Below are positions 36,601-43,801 of a stretch of DNA of 64,000 bases, piece after piece. Within the stretch, counting starts at the first letter, position 1, and each line of letters opens with the position of its first letter. The stretch covers positions 1 to 64,000 of the forward strand of contig JAMLHC010000001.1 of NCBI GenBank assembly GCA_023957335.1, in the 5' to 3' direction. The position numbers and the translations under genes were made by a program. The stretch is from Bacteroidota bacterium. GTDB lineage: Bacteria > Bacteroidota > Bacteroidia > NS11-12g > UBA955. The notes under the pieces were generated by a model. That model did no database searches. It saw only the letters and a program-made list of their open reading frames with translations, and was not told where the DNA came from.

Positions 36601-37080
36601 GATTGGACTTATGGACAGAGAGGTTATACTTTTGAACCTGAACAAGCAGGTGCTGAATATAAATGGTACTTCGGTGACGGACTGCTTTCTACACAAAAAT
36701 CTCCGGTTCACCAATTCCCGCGTGATAGTAAATTCCCTGTCAAATTGATTGTTACCTCCCCTGAAGGATGTCAGTGTGAAAAAACACTTGACTTAGTAGT
36801 AGAGAATCTTGATGTGAAATCAGACTTCGCACTCAGTGGTTTTGCGGTTTATCCTAACCCTAGCACAGGAGTGATTACAATTACCAATCACAATAACACT
36901 GCAATTGCTAACATCTCTATTTCCAACATGCTCGGAGCTACTATGATGAGCAAAGTTGAAAGCAACTCCAACAGCGAATACAGTTTCGACCTTTCGGGCT
37001 TGGCTAACGGAGTGTATATGGTAAAAATCGTTACGGCTGACAAGCAAGTGCTAACTCACAAAGTGGTGATTAGCAAGTAA
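33688..37080 (+). CDS. Giant secreted ALK-type glycine-rich/PKD protein 3 (T9SS)
   Basis: A 1130-residue paralog. The signal peptide ends NIAIAQ near residue 50 after an unusually long polar n-region. The glycine-rich domain opens FTNCGATGRLGPTQGQVNTTY and includes VPDDGTYQITVAGAKGG; the CARDB-like and PKD units follow (WDFGDGTTS, WDFGDETTS, WDMGDGATY, WYFGDGLLS), then the T9SS tail. Its first 60 percent is the most diverged of the trio, its last 40 percent almost identical to gene 2. A weak promoter with TAATTTAG near 33649 and TTG about 21 bases before it may drive it. Confidence 0.88.
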   Translation: MTHNYNTSLNSSFEENRLPLKRPFEMVKRVLGFKATLLALVLSCSNIAIAQTYTFTNCGATGRLGPTQGQVNTTYGSTTLNGQVTSYAGIQSWHVPDDGTYQITVAGAKGGDKNSGSLVGGKGAIMEGVFDLNAGEEIWILVGQSGNTGSGGGGGGATYVVNKTTGTILIVAGGGGGAMNQDGKPGLKTNNGTQNGGAAQGVIATSGGGYKLDGNLGGSASSYGITPGKSFLNGGEGGKGSSSPSSDGGFGGGGGCHASCGGSCGAGGGGGYNGGDQVYDYGLGGGSYNSGLMQNNVEGGNNGQGYAEFITLATKNSDIEVVNVQPVIVNAPGILCHNNEYDIDVTLTSNGPGKRSFVDVSVAMPGAAGITIKFFDISTLEVGTTKTFRIPNYKLKPTLLGNQPLTFTVLSSDQDNTNNTKVVNFDVTTLPSGSDFIPDVSFPGFPKSGSPDLVTHDKTFIYHFSPPTGYSNTGYGTTWSAKFAATIDNEPLPTNRYTFNPPSGSNNAYVSVKFKEEDVDKAVNLIFTVSDKTYGKCDSTIIRDLHVAPMPKVATQDAGGCLGTVLQFVNLTEIASGTIISTKWDFGDGTTSTDFAPQKTYSSKGFYTVKMVATSDLGFADSVIKVVEVIESPVAGFTFENQCGSTPMQFNNTSTIAVGVLSYTWDFGDETTSTDNSPTHIYNVPGPYEVTLTTTSDKGCANSVTKSVYNYPNSVPNFDLPVSICANQTVNILNKTTIPFSSWGSEWSSEHSNRTFDKNPTLTFSQAGQQWVKLKVTTQFGCVDSIVKMANVIPGPGIDISYSDVCSNTPVTFHSGIQKPNNIQVDYFWNVGGSLSAKSDPTFNIGKAGKYNVNLTVTYDNACAASKSIVVETGYRPLADFSLADVNCAGSPISVSNNTTISFGKAVYYWDMGDGATYNQMITPNHTYTNATPTQYTITLVATSENGVCPDTVSKNIMIGVVPSCNFNITHDWTYGQRGYTFEPEQAGAEYKWYFGDGLLSTQKSPVHQFPRDSKFPVKLIVTSPEGCQCEKTLDLVVENLDVKSDFALSGFAVYPNPSTGVITITNHNNTAIANISISNMLGATMMSKVESNSNSEYSFDLSGLANGVYMVKIVTADKQVLTHKVVISK
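35817..37080 (+). repeat. Conversion tract shared by PKD genes 2 and 3 (copy 2)
   Basis: Counterpart of 32213-33479. Identity continues past the stop codon into aacctcgaatagaatta, with only a few changes. Confidence 0.85.
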
Positions 37081-37103
37081 AACCTCGAATAGAATTACAT
37101 TGA

Positions 37104-37136
37104 GAAAAGCCTTCCCACACAGGGAAGGCTTTTTTG
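37104..37136 (+). terminator. Terminator after PKD gene 3
   Basis: Stem aaaagccttccc with gggaaggctttt and a short loop, followed by T residues, 23 bases after the stop. Confidence 0.87.
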
Positions 37137-37228
37137 TGATATAATAAAAATCCATCTAGCTGTTGTTAAATAATTTATCAATTCATTTTTTGTCCGCTAA
37201 TGTTTACGTTATTTTGTTCCGTAAATTT

Positions 37229-38566
37229 ATGGAGCAATCAATTCTCATCTTGGGTGCCGGCAGATCATCCGGTAGTTTAATTACTTACTTGGGACAATGG
37301 ACATCTTCCAATAATATCAAATTGACTGTTGCAGATTTGGATGAATTAGAAGCAAAAAGAAAATCTGCCGCATATCCCCATATTAAAACCGTTCAATTAG
37401 ACATACACGATAGTGAGCAATTTGAGGCTCTTATCGTTGATTCAACTGTTGTAGTTTCCATGCTTCCTCACGCCCTGCACCCAAAGGTTGCCAAACTTTG
37501 CATCAAACATTCCAAACACTTGGCTACAGCAAGTTATGCCAAAAGAGAAATCATGGCTTTTGACAAAAAAGCGAAGGAAAATGGGCTAAGCTTCCTATTT
37601 GAACTTGGTGCCGACCCGGGTATCGACCATTTATCTGCGTGCAAGATTATCAATGATATCAAGGAGAAAGGAGGAACCATTACGAGTTTCAAGAGTTTTA
37701 CAGGTGCATTGATGTCTCCAAAAAATGAAAATGATAATCCTTGGAACTACAAGTTTACATGGAATCCTAAAAATGTAGTAACCGCTGGTCAAGGTGAAAT
37801 GGCACGCTATCGAGTGTCCGAACTCACTTATTATGTCCCCTATACACGTTTATTTAACAAACTTTGGCATATTAATTTTCCTAAACTTGGCGCCTATGAA
37901 GCATATGCAAATAGGAATTCATTAGATTACACCAAACATTACCGTATTGAAGGTGTGCCAACAATCATTAGAGGCACACTACGCAGAACCGGCTTTTGTG
38001 AAGCATGGAATGCTTTAATTTTGTTGGGTATTACAGAGAACACAACTAAAATTACTATTCCAAAGAATTATTCTTATAAAGACTTTTTTTTGAAGTTTAC
38101 TGATTCACATAATACATTCTCGAATAGAAAAGCTTTTGAAGGATTGATTGGCACGCCTATATCTAAACCAACTTGGGAGAAAATTAAATATCTCAAACTC
38201 AATTCCAATAAAATCATTGGCGCAGGCACCTATACTCCGGCAGATGTTCTAGAAAAGCTTTTACTTGAGCGATGGCAATTAAACCCGAAGGATCAGGACT
38301 TATTGGTGATGTATCATCAGATAGATTATACGCTCAATGAATCGACTCACACAATCACCAGCTGCATGTCACTCAAAGGCAAAGATGCTGCGCACACCGC
38401 CATAAGCGATACCGTTGGGCTACCACTTGCTATGGGTGTAAAATTGTTGTTGAACGGACAGATTCCCAAAAAAGGTGTGATTTTGCCCGTGATTCCTGAA
38501 ATATATATACCCATTCTAAATGAACTAAAAGAATACGGTATTGTTTTTAAAGAAACAGTAGAATAA
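37229..38566 (+). CDS. Saccharopine dehydrogenase family protein
   Basis: A 445-residue protein started at the ATG at 37229; the longer frame from 37163 adds an improbable hydrophobic leader. The Rossmann start is SILILGAGRSSGSLITYLG, then VSMLPHALHPKVAKLCI near residue 80, ELGADPGIDHLSACKII near 130 and the C-terminal segment YKFTWNPKNVV. It resembles saccharopine dehydrogenase (glutamate-forming, LYS9 type), acting on lysine. Lysine degradation or biosynthesis is an inference. It is followed after two bases by an LD-carboxypeptidase gene. Confidence 0.85.
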   Translation: MEQSILILGAGRSSGSLITYLGQWTSSNNIKLTVADLDELEAKRKSAAYPHIKTVQLDIHDSEQFEALIVDSTVVVSMLPHALHPKVAKLCIKHSKHLATASYAKREIMAFDKKAKENGLSFLFELGADPGIDHLSACKIINDIKEKGGTITSFKSFTGALMSPKNENDNPWNYKFTWNPKNVVTAGQGEMARYRVSELTYYVPYTRLFNKLWHINFPKLGAYEAYANRNSLDYTKHYRIEGVPTIIRGTLRRTGFCEAWNALILLGITENTTKITIPKNYSYKDFFLKFTDSHNTFSNRKAFEGLIGTPISKPTWEKIKYLKLNSNKIIGAGTYTPADVLEKLLLERWQLNPKDQDLLVMYHQIDYTLNESTHTITSCMSLKGKDAAHTAISDTVGLPLAMGVKLLLNGQIPKKGVILPVIPEIYIPILNELKEYGIVFKETVE

Positions 38567-38568
38567 TC

Positions 38569-39471
38569 ATGTTGCCATTACCTAAATTAAAACCTGGAGA
38601 TAAAATAGCCATTGCAGCCCCGGCACGCAAAGTATCCGTTGACGAGATGCAAGGATTTATAAAATGGTGCGAACAAAACAAATGGGAAGTTATTATTTCA
38701 TCTAATTTATTTGCAAGCAATCATCAATTTTCCGGCACAGACGAGCAAAGAATCAACGACTTCAATACGCTGCTTTCAAACCCTGACATTAAAGCTATTT
38801 TTTGCGCCAGAGGTGGTTATGGTTCTGCAAAAATTATTGACCAAATCAAATGGGGATTGCTTATTGACAACCCAAAATGGATCTGTGGTTACAGTGATAT
38901 CACCGCAATACATCAGCATTTACTTAACAAGTTCAATATTCCTTCCTTGCATTGTTTGATGCCAATCTCGTTTACACAATATGACAATGCAGATTTTCAT
39001 AAGTCATCAGAATTGACCGCATACTTATTAAAAACCGGAGACCTCTCCTACTCTCTACCTGAAACTTTTACATTAGTTGATTGCAATAAGCTCCCCATAA
39101 CAGGCGGAAATCTTTCTGTACTCTACAGTCTGATGGGTTCTGTTAGTCTCTCTCAAAACATCAATCGAATTGTATTTATTGAAGACTTGGATGAATACTT
39201 ATATCACATAGACCGCATGTTCAATTCCCTTAGTAGAAGTAATTTTTTTGAGGGTGTACGGTTAATTATCTCGGGAGGCTTAACAAATATGCATGACAAT
39301 ATAACACCTTTTGGACAATCAGCTGAAGAAATTATAGCATCATACGCTCAGAAGCTTGATATTCCTTATGCGAGCAACTTCCCTGTAGGACATATTGCAA
39401 AGAATTTTCCTATTCCGATTGGCTGGAACGCAACAATTAAAGATAATAAAATTACATTTGTGCAGCCGTGA
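38569..39471 (+). CDS. LD-carboxypeptidase (S66 family)
   Basis: A 300-residue S66 serine peptidase. It has AIAAPARKVSVDEM near residue 15, CARGGYGSAKII near 80, the nucleophile region WICGYSDITAIH near 105 and NFPVGHIAKNFPIPIG near 275 with the catalytic His. Such enzymes remove the terminal D-Ala from murein tetrapeptides during peptidoglycan recycling. There is no signal peptide, so it is cytoplasmic. Its TGA overlaps the GTG start of gtrA-like. Confidence 0.9.
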   Translation: MLPLPKLKPGDKIAIAAPARKVSVDEMQGFIKWCEQNKWEVIISSNLFASNHQFSGTDEQRINDFNTLLSNPDIKAIFCARGGYGSAKIIDQIKWGLLIDNPKWICGYSDITAIHQHLLNKFNIPSLHCLMPISFTQYDNADFHKSSELTAYLLKTGDLSYSLPETFTLVDCNKLPITGGNLSVLYSLMGSVSLSQNINRIVFIEDLDEYLYHIDRMFNSLSRSNFFEGVRLIISGGLTNMHDNITPFGQSAEEIIASYAQKLDIPYASNFPVGHIAKNFPIPIGWNATIKDNKITFVQP

Positions 39472-39914
39472 GGGACTCTCAAAAGCAAGTCATTAAATAT
39501 TTCATTATCGGTATCTCTGCGGTACTGGTTGACTTGGTGGTATATTATGGTAGTTCATTTTTGATCGAATCGCTGAGCATTGCCAAAGCACTTGGATTTA
39601 TTGTTGGATCATTTTATACTTTTTTTCTAAATAAATTTTGGACATGGAAAGATAAACGCAAAACCGGCATTACCCAACTATCCAAATTCTTTACTATCTA
39701 CGGAGTGTCTTTGTTCATCAACGTAGCTGTCAATGAATTGTTTTTGCAAATCGTTCCTAACTTTGAATTATTTACACAAATCAACAACCCTCTAAAAGAA
39801 TCCATTTTTGAAATCACATTTCAATTGGACAAACTATTTGCGTTTGTGTGTGCAACAATTGCATCTGCCATCTGGAATTTTTTCGGTCAGAAATACTGGG
39901 TTTTTAGAAAATAG
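39468..39914 (+). CDS. GtrA family membrane protein
   Basis: A 148-residue protein with four hydrophobic helices: YFIIGISAVLVDLVVYYG at the start, the FIVGSFYTFFLNKFWTWKD motif near residue 45 (N-x-x-W-T-F/W) and a C-terminal IASAIWNFFGQKYWVFRK. GtrA proteins are thought to flip polyprenyl-phosphate-linked sugars. The GTG start overlaps the previous TGA (GTGA), indicating coupling. It converges with a glycosyltransferase gene, 5 bases apart. Confidence 0.88.
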   Translation: MRDSQKQVIKYFIIGISAVLVDLVVYYGSSFLIESLSIAKALGFIVGSFYTFFLNKFWTWKDKRKTGITQLSKFFTIYGVSLFINVAVNELFLQIVPNFELFTQINNPLKESIFEITFQLDKLFAFVCATIASAIWNFFGQKYWVFRK

Positions 39915-39919
39915 TTTTT

Positions 39920-41104
39920 TCAAAGTTTACTCAACAAATCTATCGCTGATGCTTCATTGTGATGCTTTTGGACATAGGCTTTTCCATTAGTGGAGATAGT
40001 ATTGCGTAAAGATTCCTCTTGCAGCAGTTCAATTACAGCTTTTGCAAAAGCCTTGGCTGTATCCGCGATCAAAATATCATCCCTATTTGTCACGGAAAGC
40101 CCTTGTGCACCAATAGAAGTGCTAATTACAGGCACTCCGTTTGACATAGCTTCAATAGTTTTAATTCTTATGCCACTTCCTGAAAATAATGGCACAATCA
40201 ATCCTTGATGTTGCTTCATAAAGGCAGTGGAAAATGGCACCTCTCCCACTACCTCAATACCTTTGGCAGAATTAGATTGAATCTTATTTCCAATCCCTTT
40301 GCCGGCTATGCGTAGCACAGCTTGTGGAATTGCAACTCTCACATTGTTCCAGACTTTATCCAAAAACCACTGTATTCCTTGCAAATTGGGCAACCATTCC
40401 ATAGACCCAATAAAACATACAGAATGAGTAATCTGATTTAGTGCATCACCATCCTCTATACTATTCACTATATAGGGCAGATAAAAATGTTGCACTGCGG
40501 GTAGTTGTTTCCGGTAGTATTCCATATCTATATGGGAAATGTATAGTAGTCCATGGCTAAGAGCATACAAAGACAACTCTTCTCTCTTTAATCTGTTAGC
40601 CATTATTTTGAGATAAATTCTCTTAACAATACTATCAGCACTCTCAGCCATTCTTTTCCATATCTGGTGCTCAATATTATGCACCCTAACATACACAGAT
40701 GCAGAAGTCTGTTTTTTAATCATCGGCAATACGGTGCACGAAAACAAACTTTCTAAATGAATAAAGGCATAATTATTATCCTTAATTTGTCTTAATACAG
40801 CTTGTTCAAATGCGTATGAATAGAATCGTTCAAGATTGTATGATTGACGTGTAAAGCACAGATTCTTTAATAACCCTGTAACACTCAGGTCTGTATTAAT
40901 ATCAACCGTCTGAACAGAGGATAAAAAGTTCAACTCACTTTGAATAATTTCAGTTGCAACATAATGTTTATTCGTATTGAGGCTCACAAAATCAACTTCA
41001 AAACCTGCTTTAACGTATAGTTTCAGAATTTGCAAAGTTGCTAATGCACCTCCATCACGGGCAGGGAATGGAATTCTGTTTCCTATGACCAATACTTTCT
41101 TCAA
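39920..41104 (-). CDS. Glycosyltransferase family 4-like protein
   Basis: A 394-residue GT-B glycosyltransferase. The N-terminal domain opens VLVIGNRIPFPARDGGALAT; the C-terminal donor-binding domain has VCFIGSMEWLPNLQGI near residue 229, IVPLFSGSGIRIKTIEAM near 305 and GVPVISTSIGAQGL near 325. Donor and acceptor are unknown; an envelope glycan is likely from context. The TTG start at 41104 overlaps the TGA of the LptF/G permease gene, so the two are coupled. Confidence 0.88.
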   Translation of the reverse strand: MKKVLVIGNRIPFPARDGGALATLQILKLYVKAGFEVDFVSLNTNKHYVATEIIQSELNFLSSVQTVDINTDLSVTGLLKNLCFTRQSYNLERFYSYAFEQAVLRQIKDNNYAFIHLESLFSCTVLPMIKKQTSASVYVRVHNIEHQIWKRMAESADSIVKRIYLKIMANRLKREELSLYALSHGLLYISHIDMEYYRKQLPAVQHFYLPYIVNSIEDGDALNQITHSVCFIGSMEWLPNLQGIQWFLDKVWNNVRVAIPQAVLRIAGKGIGNKIQSNSAKGIEVVGEVPFSTAFMKQHQGLIVPLFSGSGIRIKTIEAMSNGVPVISTSIGAQGLSVTNRDDILIADTAKAFAKAVIELLQEESLRNTISTNGKAYVQKHHNEASAIDLLSKL

Positions 41105-42528
41105 GTTGTATGAGTTTTTTTTCTAAAACGCAGTTTATTGGCTAAATTATTGAAGAAACCACCCTCAAAAAGTGCTGCATCTTGTGCAGCTTTATAATAA
41201 ATCCAAGCTGCAATCGGAAATAATGCCAACGTAGAGAGCCATGTTCCAAACCATACATTCACAATACCCTCCCTCGCCATTTTTTCACCAATCATATTAA
41301 TCACATAATAAAGTATAAAAAACAGAATAGAAACCACCATGGGCATACCCAGCCCTCCCCTTCTGATTATTGCCCCTAAAGGTGCGGCAAGAAAAAACAA
41401 CACGAGTATAACAGCTGCCAAAGTGTACTTCTTTTGTCGCTCTACCTCATATTTCAGCACTTCGGTATTTTGTTCGGACAAACTGCTCTGATTAGATTCA
41501 ACCATACTTTTGATATTGCGAACATTCTCCATGGCGGTATTAATAAGATTACTCTGTTTGCCTTTTGGAAAATTTTCGATGATTGTGGCTTCACTTAGTC
41601 CGGTAGATGAGTCCCTGCCTGTGTAATTGACGTTATACAATCCAAAATATGGTTTCACATATTTAGCATATAGTTGTCGGCTTAGCAAAATATCTTTGTT
41701 TAATGAATCAATCTCATTTTTGAGTTCAACAATGTTTAAAAATCTGTAATTACCCTTGTAAAGGTCTTTTTCGGTCTTTTTGAGATCTAATTGAGACAGG
41801 TCAAACGCCATCACTTGCTTTGCGAATTTCATAATGTTGTGTGGGCGGGTTCTATAATAGTCTTGTGAACCGGTCATTTCTTCATATCTAACACCATTAT
41901 AAAGCGTGAACAACAGCGCGCGTTCATTATCCGCTAACTTCATCACACCCCATTCTGCACGTATTACATTTAACATGGGGTTATCCGGTTGTTTTTCATA
42001 AATAATGATATTTCGAACAGTTTGATTGTCACTCTCTTTTTTTGAGACCTTTATTGAAAAATTTTCAATCTCGCTATAGAACACCCCTTCCTTAATATTA
42101 AATGCAGGTTTTTTTTCGCGTACATCCCAAAGCAATGTTTTGAACTCTAGATTAGCCTTGGGGATAATAATATTGGAAGAATAAAAGGTAAGTAAGGAAA
42201 GAAAAATCATCACAACGAAACTGGGTGTAAGTGCTTTTCTGAGCGAAATTCCGGCAGCTTTGATGGCAACTAATTCCGAAGTTTCAGCCAGGTTTCCATA
42301 AGTCATAATAGAAGACAGTAACACCGCCAAAGGCAGCGCAAACGGAATCAAATCTGCCATTGCAAAAAACAGAAGTCTTGCAAACACATGCCATTCAAGA
42401 CCTTTCCCCACAAATTCATCAATATACTTCCACAGAAATTGCATGAGAAAAAGGAACATCGAAATACAAAAGGTAGCCACAAAGGGACCTATAAACGATT
42501 TGAGAATCAGTGTATTTAACTTTTTCAA
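41101..42528 (-). CDS. LptF/LptG-type permease
   Basis: A 475-residue YjgP/YjgQ permease. It starts KLNTLILKSFIGPFVATF with helices in the first 110 residues, has a beta-jellyroll-like periplasmic domain in the middle, and three helices near the C-terminus (YTLAAVILVLFFLAAPLGAI). LptF/G forms the membrane part of the LPS export transporter driven by LptB (encoded at 6767). The length is above the usual 360 because of a larger periplasmic domain with a coiled segment near 260-300. The start is a TTG. It follows the START-like gene by 9 bases. Confidence 0.88.
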   Translation of the reverse strand: MKKLNTLILKSFIGPFVATFCISMFLFLMQFLWKYIDEFVGKGLEWHVFARLLFFAMADLIPFALPLAVLLSSIMTYGNLAETSELVAIKAAGISLRKALTPSFVVMIFLSLLTFYSSNIIIPKANLEFKTLLWDVREKKPAFNIKEGVFYSEIENFSIKVSKKESDNQTVRNIIIYEKQPDNPMLNVIRAEWGVMKLADNERALLFTLYNGVRYEEMTGSQDYYRTRPHNIMKFAKQVMAFDLSQLDLKKTEKDLYKGNYRFLNIVELKNEIDSLNKDILLSRQLYAKYVKPYFGLYNVNYTGRDSSTGLSEATIIENFPKGKQSNLINTAMENVRNIKSMVESNQSSLSEQNTEVLKYEVERQKKYTLAAVILVLFFLAAPLGAIIRRGGLGMPMVVSILFFILYYVINMIGEKMAREGIVNVWFGTWLSTLALFPIAAWIYYKAAQDAALFEGGFFNNLANKLRFRKKTHTT

Positions 42529-42537
42529 GAAATATAA

Positions 42538-42927
42538 CTAATTAACTCCCAGCAATTCTTTTAAATCATCAATTTGACTAGACCACAGCTCTCTGATTTC
42601 ATCCTCTTCACCGGAATCTACAAACTCAGTAACGTACAGCAGAATATCTTCGGTTAACTCCCCTTTGCGGATTTCCATTTCCCAATACTCCGATTTATTA
42701 TCATCTAACCAAGTCAATCTTATCAACTTATTGAGAACTTTTTTCAATATTCTAGCCTCTCTTTCGCCTTCATCATTCCACAAAAAAAACATAGAATCTG
42801 AGCCTTTGACTGTTACTTTGTCTGCAAACCATTCGGACAAACCGGAAGCAGTACTGATGTAATTATACAATACTGCCGGAGCTGAATTAATCAAAAATTC
42901 CATTTCTAGTTTTACTCTTTCGCTCAT
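42538..42927 (-). CDS. START-like domain protein
   Basis: A 129-residue SRPBCC/START-like protein as started at 42927: SERVKLEMEFLINSAPAVLY, SGLSEWFADKVTV near residue 30, the aromatic core WDEGEREARIL, and a C-terminal helix. It is common in Bacteroidota; it may bind a hydrophobic ligand but no substrate is known. An in-frame extension to 43014 has no support, since a Shine-Dalgarno-like AAGGAGGAAGG lies directly before the ATG at 42927. It heads the transcript START-LptF/G-glycosyltransferase. Confidence 0.88.
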   Translation of the reverse strand: MSERVKLEMEFLINSAPAVLYNYISTASGLSEWFADKVTVKGSDSMFFLWNDEGEREARILKKVLNKLIRLTWLDDNKSEYWEMEIRKGELTEDILLYVTEFVDSGEEDEIRELWSSQIDDLKELLGVN

Positions 42928-42938
42928 CCTTCCTCCTT
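42928..42938 (-). promoter_or_regulatory. Strong Shine-Dalgarno-like site
   Basis: On the minus strand AAGGAGGAAGG immediately precedes the ATG at 42927. Most genes here lack any such site, so it is unusual and settles the start codon. Confidence 0.65.
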
Positions 42939-42986
42939 TTGGGTGCAATTTAAAGGAAATATGATGACTTGACAAAATTAAAACTC

Positions 42987-42994
42987 TATTTTTG
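42987..42994 (+). promoter_or_regulatory. -7 promoter box TATTTTTG
   Basis: Exact TAnnTTTG, 13 bases before the PAP2 start. TTG at 42969-42971 is 15 bases upstream of it, shorter than the usual spacer of about 19. Confidence 0.5.
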
Positions 42995-43007
42995 CTCACG
43001 ATACTGA

Positions 43008-43652
43008 ATGACACCTACGCTCAAAAGCTCTGTACGCAATCCTTTTTTTTTCTTTTTCATTGTTTGTCAGCTCATTGGATGGACATGGTATTGGGTTGTG
43101 GGCAAAGAACAAACATTTTATACAATCAATGGATTTGGTGGACAAGTAACAGATTTATTTTTCTTCTCTATGACTCAATTGGGCGAATGGCCTATGATTG
43201 TATTTGTTATCGCCTCTGTTTGGTTAAAATTTCGCCCACAAACACTAAATATTATGCTCGTTTTTGCCTCGAATGCCCTTACCTCTTTTATACTAAAAAA
43301 TTTTGTGTTTACCAACACTCCACGTCCTGCACAGTATTTTATTGACAAAATTGCAACAGTACACTTTTCTCCCTACCAGACTATGAACTATTGGCAGTCA
43401 TTCCCGTCCGGTCACACTTACACAGCATTTGCAGGATTGTTCTTTTTGGCTTTATTGGTTAATAAATCAAGCGTTTATGTACTTTGTTTTGTGTTAGCAC
43501 TATTAGCAGGAATTTCGAGAATATATAATGGAATGCACTTTACAGAAGATGTATTGACCGGTGCTTTGTTAGGCGTAATCAATACTTTATTAGTAGTATT
43601 ATTAGTTCCGCCCATTAAATCATGGAGCAATAATAGAGGAATGCAATCTTGA
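43008..43652 (+). CDS. PAP2 family phosphatase
   Basis: A 214-residue membrane phosphatase with about six helices. Motifs: KNFVFTNTPRPAQY near residue 94 (KxxxxxxRP), SFPSGHTYTAF near 130 (PSGH), and GISRIYNGMHFTEDVLTGA near 170 (SRxxxxxHxxxD). It probably dephosphorylates lipid phosphates such as undecaprenyl pyrophosphate or phosphatidylglycerophosphate. The coding start lies 80 bases from the divergent START-like gene start. Confidence 0.92.
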   Translation: MTPTLKSSVRNPFFFFFIVCQLIGWTWYWVVGKEQTFYTINGFGGQVTDLFFFSMTQLGEWPMIVFVIASVWLKFRPQTLNIMLVFASNALTSFILKNFVFTNTPRPAQYFIDKIATVHFSPYQTMNYWQSFPSGHTYTAFAGLFFLALLVNKSSVYVLCFVLALLAGISRIYNGMHFTEDVLTGALLGVINTLLVVLLVPPIKSWSNNRGMQS

Positions 43653-43776
43653 CTATAAGTGCAATTCGGCAAGGTTGATTGCATTCATGTTTTACAATTA
43701 TACATTGAACACAATTATCTAAATTACAATATTGAATTTGTAAGCTGTTTGAACATAACAAATCCTTAATACTTTC

Positions 43777-43784
43777 TACATTTG
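43777..43784 (+). promoter_or_regulatory. -7 promoter box TACATTTG
   Basis: Exact TAnnTTTG, 17 bases before the GTG start of the glycosyltransferase. TTTG at 43748-43751 is 25 bases upstream, longer than usual. Confidence 0.45.
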
Positions 43785-43801
43785 CAACCCAGATTCGCAC
43801 G

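Noticed and set aside
28109-37080. Repeated tracts as a possible CRISPR or DNA satellite
   Set aside because: They are parts of paralogous coding sequences in frame, with no regular short spacers.
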